From the IMG/VR virus record IMGVR_UViG_3300031951_000634, positions 1-34,982 of that record: DNA of 34,982 bases, one strand, 5' to 3'. Positions within the stretch are counted from its first letter, which is position 1. Each line of letters starts with the position of its first letter. The notes below the pieces were generated by a model, which was not told the DNA's origin, did no database searches, and saw nothing but the letters and a program-made list of their open reading frames with translations. Source of the DNA: a virus. Below, piece after piece: positions 16,161-21,078 of the stretch. The position numbers and the translations under genes are program-made.

Positions 16161-16508
16161 ATGTTCGACGAATATACAGATGGATTTAACGCAGGATTTG
16201 ACTTCGCTCACACTGGCCCGGCCTTGAAGAAGCTCGAGGCCGAAGCAGAAGAGCGCGGATTCCGCAAGGCCGTGACTGATCGGGATTATCTCAGGATCCA
16301 CAGGCAACGCATGGAGATCATCCTGGACCAGGTGGAAGATCAGACTTTCGACGTTGTGCTGAAAGCATTCTCCGAGTTCGGGCTTTTCAACACTGAGAGC
16401 GGTCAGGGGAACAAGGGAGGCGCGATCCATGAATGGCTTCGCGTGAACCGGGATCGGATCCTGGCTGGCGGGTATCCTGTGCGGATCAAGGCAGAAGGAG
16501 CTGAGTGA
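16161..16508 (+). CDS. Hypothetical early protein
   Basis: This 115-aa protein starts at ATG 16161, supported by GGGAGG ten bases upstream; an in-frame ATG at 16122 is less likely. The sequence is charged and helical (MFDEYTDGFNAGFDFAHTGP, then a long Glu/Lys/Arg stretch). The opening motif resembles small early proteins of unknown function that begin with a Y-x-x-G-F-x-x-G segment. Its last bases overlap the next ATG as TGATG, so the two are coupled. No function can be given. Confidence 0.5.
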   Translation: MFDEYTDGFNAGFDFAHTGPALKKLEAEAEERGFRKAVTDRDYLRIHRQRMEIILDQVEDQTFDVVLKAFSEFGLFNTESGQGNKGGAIHEWLRVNRDRILAGGYPVRIKAEGAE

Positions 16509-16750
16509 TGACACCGACAGAAACGCACATTGATGCGCTGATGGAAAAGATTGAAAAGCTCGAAGCCGAAAACGCCCGACTGAGGGAGGCGTTGGAGTTT
16601 TATGCTGATAAGGCGTGGATAAATATCAAAATGCCATATCTTACCGAAGTTGATTTCGACGATGTGTCAAAACCATTTCTAGATCAAAAGCCAATGGGTG
16701 GCCGCCGTGCCCGTGAAGCGTTGAATTACCTGCGGAAAGGTGGGCAGTGA
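16508..16750 (+). CDS. Small leucine-zipper-like early protein
   Basis: This 80-aa protein has a strong coiled coil at residues about 8-33 (IDALMEKIEKLEAENARLRE), followed by ALEFYAD, a linker and a short C-terminal helix with RAREALNYLRKGG. Small phage proteins with this layout are common in early regions (the ENARLREALEFYAD type) and their role is unknown; some bind host partners. From about 16600 the codons become AT-richer than in neighbouring genes. The TGATG overlap with both neighbours places it in a tight translational unit. Confidence 0.55.
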   Translation: MTPTETHIDALMEKIEKLEAENARLREALEFYADKAWINIKMPYLTEVDFDDVSKPFLDQKPMGGRRAREALNYLRKGGQ

Positions 16751-17268
16751 TGCTTATTACCAAAGACTATCTGGAATCATTGAACCCCTGCAAAAATCGT
16801 TTTGATCACTATTTGACTTGTTATTCAAACTGGCAAGGTACGCTTGAAGCGTTTCTTGCTTTACCAGAACTTACTCATGAGGATAAAAAATGGGTGTTTG
16901 TTCGGTCGATTGATAAAGACAAGCTGCGTTTAGTAGCTGCCGACTTTGCCGAAAGAGTGTTGCACATTTACGAAAGCAAATATCCAAACGATGATCGTCC
17001 GAGAAAGGCAATAGAGGCCGCAAGAAAAGGTGCTACTGCTACTGCTGCTCATGCCGCTGCTGATGTTGCTGCTTATGCTGCTGATGCTGCTGCTTATGCT
17101 GCTAATGCTGCTGCTTATGCTGCTAATGCTGCTGCTTATGCTGCTGATGCTGCTGCTTATGCTGCTAATGCTGCTGTTAGAAAGGAAGAAGAACAAGCTC
17201 AGATTGAAATAATGAAAAAGTATGCCCGTGAAGCGCTGAAAGGCGAAGCTACGAAAGGCGCGGAGTGA
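16750..17268 (+). CDS. Imm5-like protein with alanine-rich heptad repeat
   Basis: This 172-aa protein starts in a TGATG overlap. Residues about 28-95 contain the pattern of the Imm5-like family: LPELTHEDKKWVFVRSI, RLVAADFAERVLHIYE, and YPNDDRPRKAIEAARKGA, where the D-x-R-P-R-x-A-I-E-A segment is the signature. The following region is five perfect-phase heptads AAYAA(D/N)A (residues about 107-141) after a degenerate copy, then a charged helix. Family members occur as putative immunity or toxin-neutralising proteins and in phages with unknown role. The DNA is AT-rich and unlike the backbone, a sign of transfer. Confidence 0.6.
   Translation: MLITKDYLESLNPCKNRFDHYLTCYSNWQGTLEAFLALPELTHEDKKWVFVRSIDKDKLRLVAADFAERVLHIYESKYPNDDRPRKAIEAARKGATATAAHAAADVAAYAADAAAYAANAAAYAANAAAYAADAAAYAANAAVRKEEEQAQIEIMKKYAREALKGEATKGAE
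17068..17172 (+). repeat. Five-copy 21-bp tandem repeat coding AAYAA(D/N)A
   Basis: Five tandem copies of a 21-bp unit (GCTGCTTATGCTGCT, then GAT or AAT, then GCT) start at 17068, 17089, 17110, 17131 and 17152. A diverged copy precedes them at 17044-17067. Nearly all alanines use GCT. The only variable codon is GAT versus AAT. Low third-base divergence implies recent expansion or ongoing slippage and copy-number change. Confidence 0.9.
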
Positions 17269-17271
17269 TCT

Positions 17272-17475
17272 GTGAACAAGAAGAAAAAACCGCTCTGCGT
17301 GTATGCACTCAAAAGAAACGGAAAGCCATACCGATGGATGGTGCGGACGGTTGTCAAAGGCGAGCCCGTTTATCTCGGATGCTACGAGAGCATGGAGAAG
17401 GCGGTCGAAGCCTGGAACAGATACGCGGTTAAGAATGGAAAGCAAGTGACGAGCATTGAGGCGCTCACTGGATAA
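17272..17475 (+). CDS. AP2-like small DNA-binding protein
   Basis: This 67-aa basic protein has a three-strand plus helix pattern: LKRNGKPYRWMVRTVVKGEP, VYLGCYESMEKAVEAWNRYA. This is the AP2/integrase-arm type fold in which the sheet reads DNA and the W-x-x-Y/A helix packs behind it; the strand-turn G-x-Y/F-x-S/T-x-E-x-A is characteristic. It has no nuclease domain attached, so it could act as a regulator or be a remnant of an HNH-AP2 homing endonuclease. The start GTG follows the previous stop closely. A hairpin follows its stop. Confidence 0.55.
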   Translation: MNKKKKPLCVYALKRNGKPYRWMVRTVVKGEPVYLGCYESMEKAVEAWNRYAVKNGKQVTSIEALTG

Positions 17476-17487
17476 GGATTAAGAATT

Positions 17488-17512
17488 GCCTGGCATGGTG
17501 CCGGGCTTCCCT
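17488..17512 (+). terminator. Hairpin after the AP2-like gene, weak terminator
   Basis: GCCTGGCA (17488-17495) pairs with TGCCGGGC (17499-17506) around a three-base loop, with one G-T wobble. A short pyrimidine tract (TTCCCTC) follows. It lies 12 bases after the stop codon. The tail is poor in T, so it may attenuate rather than stop transcription. Confidence 0.45.
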
Positions 17513-17566
17513 CGAGTCGGAGTTTAACCTCGGATGGCTACAATAACGCAGCCTCCGGCTCGAGGG
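17509..17566 (+). promoter_or_regulatory. Long hairpin covering a ribosome-binding site
   Basis: CCCTCGAGTCGGAG (17509-17522) pairs with CTCCGGCTCGAGGG (17553-17566) over 14 positions with one G-T wobble, around a 30-base loop. The GAGGG that should serve the ATG at 17577 is in the 3' arm and would be hidden in the folded RNA. The loop also holds a TACAAT box (17539-17544) that could be a -10, though no convincing -35 is present. The structure may regulate the small genes that follow or act as a terminator. Confidence 0.45.
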
Positions 17567-17576
17567 CTTTCAATTT

Positions 17577-17708
17577 ATGAACATGGAAACGGAAACGATG
17601 GTCGAGCTCTTTTGGATTTTCTTTTTATCTGGCGGCTCATTCGCGCTCGGTGCGATGCTTGTCGCCTGTGGCCTGAGATGGGCCGGGGAGGTTCTATGCA
17701 AAAAGTAA
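17577..17708 (+). CDS. 43-aa single-span membrane protein
   Basis: This short frame encodes MNMETETMVELFWIFFLSGG followed by a hydrophobic continuation (SFALGAMLVACG) and a short basic tail ending in CKK. One transmembrane helix spans about residues 10-32. GAGGG lies about ten bases upstream, inside a hairpin. Its end overlaps the start of the next small gene (ATG 17696), which argues for real translation. Tiny membrane proteins in early regions can act as host-takeover or exclusion factors, but no family is recognised. Confidence 0.5.
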   Translation: MNMETETMVELFWIFFLSGGSFALGAMLVACGLRWAGEVLCKK

Positions 17709-17836
17709 AACACGCGCCGTCATGCCTTGGCTGGATCTGCACCTGTGGCGCTGATAAGGCTGATAGCTCTTGTGCTATCCAGGTCGAAGCCTCATCATCT
17801 CAGCGTGGCCAAGGCGAAACCAAAACCGCATACTGA
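17696..17836 (+). CDS. 46-aa cysteine-rich small protein
   Basis: The ATG at 17696 has a strong GGGGAGG just upstream, which makes this start better than an in-frame one at 17534. The product contains CLGWICTCGADKADSSC: four cysteines (residues 10, 15, 17 and 26) that could bind one zinc ion. The C-terminal part is Ser/Gln-rich and unstructured. It overlaps the previous gene by 13 bases. Its function is unknown; a nucleic-acid-binding zinc knuckle is one reading. Confidence 0.5.
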   Translation: MQKVKHAPSCLGWICTCGADKADSSCAIQVEASSSQRGQGETKTAY

Positions 17837-18071
17837 CACGATCATCAAGGGACTGAGCGAAGCAGTCAACCGGGACATGATCGCCCAGGTTAAGCGCGAG
17901 GCCTACGAACTAGGGAAGCGCGAAGGGTTCCAACTTGCCATTGCCCTAGTCGACGAGGAAGTCGGGGAGTGTGAGTGTCGCATGGAGGACTCGATGCTCA
18001 TCATCTGTTCGTCGTGCCAGTCCGAGCCTGTGTTGACCTTTTTGATTGAGATGAAAAAACACATCTTCTAG
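17805..18071 (+). CDS. Hypothetical early protein with C-terminal cysteine pairs
   Basis: The frame is clear but the start is not. GTG 17805 gives 88 aa, ATG 17877 a shorter product, and neither has a good Shine-Dalgarno. The protein has a central helix (RDMIAQVKREAYELGKREGF) and C-terminal CECRMEDSMLIICSSC, two Cys pairs that could chelate zinc. It is typical of small early proteins of unknown function. The conserved 57-bp element follows 15 bases after its stop. Confidence 0.45.
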   Translation: MAKAKPKPHTDTIIKGLSEAVNRDMIAQVKREAYELGKREGFQLAIALVDEEVGECECRMEDSMLIICSSCQSEPVLTFLIEMKKHIF

Positions 18072-18086
18072 GCCCGATCCTATTAG

Positions 18087-18143
18087 GTTTAATAATTACC
18101 CGGAGCTAGGTTTAACTGGTAAAGTCCAGGCATCAACAAACAC
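18087..18143 (+). promoter_or_regulatory. Conserved 57-bp upstream element, copy 2 (candidate promoter/operator)
   Basis: This is the gapless counterpart of 15506-15562. It has TAATAATTACC at the left, TAAAGT at 18120-18125 in the place of TATTGT, and GGCATCAACAA at the right. If TAAAGT acts as the -10, transcription starts near 18132 and gives a leader of about 35 nt with GAGGCGG before the exonuclease ATG, a sensible promoter layout. The left AT-rich block could be an UP-like or regulator site. Confidence 0.55.
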
Positions 18144-18166
18144 GACCGAAGCGAGGCGGTCATTCT

Positions 18167-18949
18167 ATGTACATTCCCTTTTCCGATTATCGTTCTCTTC
18201 CAGGAATTAACGCCAGCCTTCTCAAGGCCTGCGCTAACGGGCTCTGGTCTGGCTGGCAGTCGCTCCATGTCGAGCGCGAGCCATCCGATGCGATGAAGTT
18301 CGGCACGGCTTTGCACGCCTACTTTCTCGAAGCCGATCGGTTCGGCGACCTGGTGGCCGTGAGCCAGAAGTTCGACCGTCGCACCAAGGCCGGGAAGGAG
18401 GCCTCCGAGGCTTTCGAGGCTCAGGCATCTGGCAAGACCGTCATCACTGACGAGGAGCTCGAGCAGATCAAGCGGATGCATCGTCGCGCCGCCGAAATCC
18501 TGGAGTTCTCATCCCTGCTCGGGACCGGGCTCAAGGAGTTCACCATCTCGGGCGAGATGCCAGCCGGTGCGATCAAGGGAAGGCTCGATCTCATGTCCCA
18601 GGACGGAAGCGTGATCGTGGACATCAAGACCACGCGCTCGGCTGATCCGGCGCTGTTCGCGAAGGACTTCCTGAATCTGCACTATGACGTGCAGTTTCTC
18701 CATTACGCGAATTTGGCGCGGATCCATAATCCGAAGCTGGCAAGCGTTCCGAAGATGCTGGTCCTGGCCTGCGAGACAGGATCCGGCGAGGTAGCGCTGT
18801 ACGACGTGACCGACATCAGCACACGTGAAAAGGCTGTAGAGAAGTACTGGCGCGCCTTCGATACAGCGCTTGAGCTTGAGCGTACGCCAGAGTGCCCGGA
18901 TAAGTTTCCGAGATTCGCCGTACCATTAACCGCACCCAGCTGGGCATGA
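18167..18949 (+). CDS. RecE-like PD-(D/E)XK 5'-3' exonuclease
   Basis: This 260-aa protein has the core of the RecB/RecE nuclease family: GTALHAYFLE with His50, GRLDLMS with Asp141, VDIKTT with Asp152 and Lys154, and a C-terminal YDVQFLHYA with Gln176. These residues bind the metal ions and cut DNA. It belongs to the phage DUF3799/RecE-type exonucleases that resect double-strand ends. The ERF annealing protein is encoded directly downstream, making the usual exonuclease-annealase pair for phage recombination. GAGGCGG precedes the ATG. Its promoter is probably the 57-bp element just upstream. Confidence 0.8.
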   Translation: MYIPFSDYRSLPGINASLLKACANGLWSGWQSLHVEREPSDAMKFGTALHAYFLEADRFGDLVAVSQKFDRRTKAGKEASEAFEAQASGKTVITDEELEQIKRMHRRAAEILEFSSLLGTGLKEFTISGEMPAGAIKGRLDLMSQDGSVIVDIKTTRSADPALFAKDFLNLHYDVQFLHYANLARIHNPKLASVPKMLVLACETGSGEVALYDVTDISTREKAVEKYWRAFDTALELERTPECPDKFPRFAVPLTAPSWA

Positions 18950-18960
18950 AGGAGGCGACC

Positions 18961-19422
18961 ATGAAGAACATCGTGAAGGCATTACTTGAAGCACAGAAGA
19001 AGATCGAGAACGCTCGGAAGAACGCTAATAACCCACACTTCAAAAGCAGATACGCCACGCTCGAGGCTGTCCTGGATGCGGTGAAGGTCGAGCTGAACCA
19101 GAACGGGATCGTCATCGCCCAGACCTGTGGCAAGGATCCAGAGGGCCACTTCGTCGAGACTAAGCTGATCCACGAATCTGGCGAGCAGATCGAGAGCAGG
19201 ATTTACCTGGTCCTCGAACGCCAGACCATGCAGGGCTTCGGTTCAGCTCTCACCTATGGCCGCAGGCTGGGCCTTGCTTCCCTGGTGGCACTCGGAGCCG
19301 AGGAGGACGACGACGCTAACAGGGCCGAGCGTGAAGCGCCTAAGCCTGTCCAGGCAAGGCCAGCGCAAAGGCCGATCCAACAGAAGGCCTCCGGTCCTTC
19401 GTGGGATGATTTCAACAGATAG
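18961..19422 (+). CDS. erf: ERF-family single-strand annealing protein
   Basis: I start this 153-aa protein at ATG 18961, since AAGGAGG lies five bases upstream; ATG 18946 would start before that site. The ERF family pattern is clear: IVKALLEAQKKIENARKNAN, HFKSRYATLEAVLDAVK, an LNQNGIVIAQ strand, then a GFGSALTYGRRLGLASLVAL segment and a low-complexity acidic/Gln-Pro tail ending in SWDDFNR. ERF proteins form rings that pair complementary single strands produced by the upstream RecE-like nuclease. The tail likely contacts the SSB-like protein or host SSB. Confidence 0.85.
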   Translation: MKNIVKALLEAQKKIENARKNANNPHFKSRYATLEAVLDAVKVELNQNGIVIAQTCGKDPEGHFVETKLIHESGEQIESRIYLVLERQTMQGFGSALTYGRRLGLASLVALGAEEDDDANRAEREAPKPVQARPAQRPIQQKASGPSWDDFNR

Positions 19423-19468
19423 CGCCAGCAGGCCAGGGAATAGCCTGCTACTCTCGCGGCGCTGGTCG

Positions 19469-19494
19469 GGGCGGTTGACTTCGGTTGACCGCCC
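19469..19494 (+). terminator. Hairpin after ERF gene, possible attenuator
   Basis: GGGCGGT (19469-19475) and ACCGCCC (19488-19494) pair perfectly over seven bases around a 12-base loop that itself contains a GGTTGAC direct repeat. The tail TGATTTAC is weak. A smaller hairpin (GCAGGC/GCCTGC, 19432-19447) lies just before. The pair could slow or modulate transcription into the nuclease gene. Confidence 0.4.
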
Positions 19495-19510
19495 TGATTT
19501 ACTTCAGGCC

Positions 19511-19867
19511 ATGTCATCACAGCCGGAAAAGCTTATCGAGAACCAGATCCTGACCTACCTTTTCAAGCGCGGTATCTTCGCCTGGAAGAATCAATCGGTC
19601 GGCATTTACGATCCAGTAAAGCGGATCTATCGGAAGAATAATAATCCATTCCACATCAAGGGCGTGTCGGACATTCTCGGCATCCTTCCCGGTGGACGGA
19701 TCCTGGCTATCGAAGTGAAGACTGATAAGGGGCGAGTGAGCCCGGAGCAGCAGTTCTTTATTCAGAAAATAAATGATCGAGGGGGTCTTGCATTCGTGGC
19801 TCGGTCGATATACGACGTAGAAAAGGAACTCGCTAAACATGACTCAGGCAATACTTCAGGCCCTTGA
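19511..19867 (+). CDS. VRR-NUC domain nuclease
   Basis: This 118-aa protein starts at ATG 19511; the frame is open further upstream but reads through ERF in another frame. It is a stand-alone VRR-NUC domain: GVSDILGILPGGRILAIEVK carries Asp and the E-x-K of the PD-(D/E)XK core, followed by GRVSPEQQFFIQKINDRGG, in which Gln completes the active site. Phage members are Holliday-junction-resolving or flap-cutting nucleases. The order exonuclease, annealase, resolvase-like nuclease makes a compact recombination set. Its end overlaps a small membrane-protein frame. Confidence 0.8.
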   Translation: MSSQPEKLIENQILTYLFKRGIFAWKNQSVGIYDPVKRIYRKNNNPFHIKGVSDILGILPGGRILAIEVKTDKGRVSPEQQFFIQKINDRGGLAFVARSIYDVEKELAKHDSGNTSGP

Positions 19868-20000
19868 TTCTAACGATCCGCTGGTCGCTGTGGGCTTTAT
19901 GATCTTCGTGTTTTTCATGCTCGTCTTCGGCCTGGTTACACTGATCGGCCTGTTCTTAATCGCATCCGACAGGAGCCACCGCCATGATCGCCATCGTTGA
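19839..20000 (+). CDS. 53-aa single-span membrane protein
   Basis: ATG 19839 opens MTQAILQALDSNDPLVAVGF followed by a strongly hydrophobic helix (MIFVFFMLVFGLVTLIGLFL) at about residues 20-42 and a basic tail (SDRSHRHDRHR). The charge pattern places the C-terminus in the cytoplasm. It overlaps the nuclease gene by 29 bases and the next frame by 17, a dense arrangement. No function is known; small early membrane proteins of this kind are candidates for superinfection exclusion or membrane remodelling. Confidence 0.45.
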   Translation: MTQAILQALDSNDPLVAVGFMIFVFFMLVFGLVTLIGLFLIASDRSHRHDRHR

Positions 20001-20211
20001 AAAGATTATCGGCTTCCTCGACAGCCTACTGTCTAGGTTCCTCGCAACGCTCACGGACTCCCCCCAGACCGTGGGCGCTGCAAGGAGAACTAAAACCAAC
20101 AAACGAAAGAGAAAGAAAATGCCAGCAAACAAAAAAGTAGCTAAGAAAGCAGTAACCAAAACCATTAAAGCCAAGAAGGCCAAGAAGACTGTAAGCAAAA
20201 AGAAGAAGTAA
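19984..20211 (+). CDS. Small protein with lysine-rich histone-like tail
   Basis: This 75-aa protein has a hydrophobic or amphipathic N-terminus (MIAIVEKIIGFLDSLLSRFL) and a highly basic, Ala/Lys-rich C-terminal half (ANKKVAKKAVTKTIKAKKAK) like histone H1 tails. A second in-frame ATG at 20119 could yield only the 31-aa basic part. The basic tail should bind DNA or RNA without sequence preference, while the N-terminus might tether it to membrane. It is the last gene before a strong terminator. The two-part design is unusual. Confidence 0.5.
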   Translation: MIAIVEKIIGFLDSLLSRFLATLTDSPQTVGAARRTKTNKRKRKKMPANKKVAKKAVTKTIKAKKAKKTVSKKKK

Positions 20212-20238
20212 GTTTCGTCGGCTCCCATCCGATGAGCG

Positions 20239-20297
20239 AGGCCAGGACCAACACCATGCGTGTTCCTTTCAATGGTTCTGGCCTTTTCTTTTCTTCG
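20239..20297 (+). terminator. Strong rho-independent terminator
   Basis: AGGCCAGGACCA (20239-20250) pairs with TGGTTCTGGCCT (20273-20284) over 12 bases with one G-T wobble. The 22-base loop can fold a small nested stem (ACAC/GTGT). A T-rich tail (TTTTCTTTTCTT) follows directly. This is the best terminator in the window. It closes the replication and recombination operon and argues against the 71-aa frame at 20232-20447 being a gene. Confidence 0.8.
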
Positions 20298-20331
20298 GGC
20301 TATGCTGTCAGAAGGATGGGGGTGATCGAGC

Positions 20332-20469
20332 GTGGTGTTCTATTGCGAAGAGTGTGGCATGACGAAGACTGGCGACCAGGTGATCCGAAAGATTTACACC
20401 TGGGTATGCGCGGACTGTCGCTCGATCCTGATGGTGGTCTCAGATGAACGGAAGAAAAGCCTTAACTAA
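20332..20469 (+). CDS. 45-aa zinc-ribbon-like protein
   Basis: GTG 20332 (or 20335) opens a short frame with YCEECGMTKTGDQVIRKIYT and then VCADCRSIL, two Cys-x-x-Cys pairs 19 residues apart, the layout of a small zinc ribbon. G-rich sequence lies upstream at usable spacing. It follows the strong terminator, so it would need its own promoter (a TATGCT box at 20301 is the only hint) or read-through. It ends exactly where the minus-strand cassette ends, with no base between the stops. Com-like translational regulators have this size and plan, but no direct relation is claimed. Confidence 0.5.
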   Translation: MVFYCEECGMTKTGDQVIRKIYTWVCADCRSILMVVSDERKKSLN

Positions 20470-20754
20470 TCACTCCCACGGAAGCCTGAAGTCTTCGCTC
20501 GGTACACTCATCGGGACCATAAAGCTCGCTTTCCTGACTTTGTTAACCTTCTTCGGCGCCATGATTTTCTTATCCGATAGCCTCTCTTGATCCATGAGGT
20601 CGCCACACCAGCACCGTTTCTGCTTCACAATCCACATCCCGGAATCGTACCCGGCTGCGGTCCGGCAATAGGTCTTACACTCAGCGTCCCGGACCTGGTC
20701 TAGGCTAAAGCATACTGCCACGAGCAGGACGAGCGCCTGGGCCCATGGCCTCAC
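20470..20754 (-). CDS. Exported cysteine-rich small protein
   Basis: The start is GTG at 20754, in a GTGA overlap with the metalloprotease stop, with GGAAGAA upstream. The 94-aa product opens with a signal-like segment VRPWAQALVLLVAVCFSLDQ and then AECKTYCRTAAGYDS, a CWC motif and a basic C-terminal half. It would be exported or membrane-anchored with several cysteines able to form disulfides. It is the last gene of the reverse cassette. Function unknown. A periplasmic or envelope role (exclusion, lysis timing) is possible. Confidence 0.5.
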   Translation of the reverse strand: MRPWAQALVLLVAVCFSLDQVRDAECKTYCRTAAGYDSGMWIVKQKRCWCGDLMDQERLSDKKIMAPKKVNKVRKASFMVPMSVPSEDFRLPWE

Positions 20755-21068
20755 TTCTTCCGCTCCCGGTAGTAAGTTAAAAGCCGATCGGCGTCCTTGA
20801 TCATCGTGCGACCGTATTTCCCGAACAGCTCGGCGAACCACTCTTCGACCTGGTCGTCGTCTAGCTGGAGCTCATGAAACGAGAGCTCGTGCTGATAGGC
20901 ATGGATCAGCTCGTGGAGGATCGTCTCCGAGTTCATGCTCGAGCGCCTGATGTGGATCTTCCTATCGTCCAGCATGGCGATCCCGTGCGTCTCACCAAAT
21001 CGAGCGTTGTGGATCTTATCGGTGCGGACGGTGATCTTCCATTTCTTATTCACTACCTTCACGATCAT
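20751..21068 (-). CDS. HExxH zinc metalloprotease-like protein
   Basis: The start ATG 21068 has a fine GAGGAGG upstream. The 105-aa protein carries TILHELIHAYQHELSFHE with the zinc motif HELIH at 52-56, plus a C-terminal helix EEWFAELFGKYG that may supply the third ligand. The upstream beta part (GETHGIAMLDDRKIHIRRSS) matches the small ImmA/IrrE or SprT-like zincin fold. Such proteases cut regulatory or DNA-bound proteins. It overlaps the next gene and lies ten bases after the phosphoesterase. Targets cannot be read from the sequence. Confidence 0.7.
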   Translation of the reverse strand: MIVKVVNKKWKITVRTDKIHNARFGETHGIAMLDDRKIHIRRSSMNSETILHELIHAYQHELSFHELQLDDDQVEEWFAELFGKYGRTMIKDADRLLTYYRERKK

Positions 21069-21078
21069 AGAGACCTCC

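Noticed and set aside
17030-17212. 60-aa Leu/Met-rich frame in the alanine repeat
   Set aside because: It reads the GCT repeat out of phase as Leu and Met; it has no start signal.
17479-17497. Third copy of the 57-bp early element
   Set aside because: TTAAGAATTGCCTGG resembles the left block of the element, but the GGTA..GTCC and GGCAT blocks are missing at the expected distance; it belongs to a hairpin.
17534-17836. 100-aa frame starting at 17534
   Set aside because: Its first half lies in the hairpin and membrane-gene region; the strong ribosome site supports the internal ATG at 17696.
20232-20447. 71-aa frame running through the strong terminator
   Set aside because: The hairpin and T tract lie within its first third; the Cys-rich frame at 20332-20469 explains the rest better.
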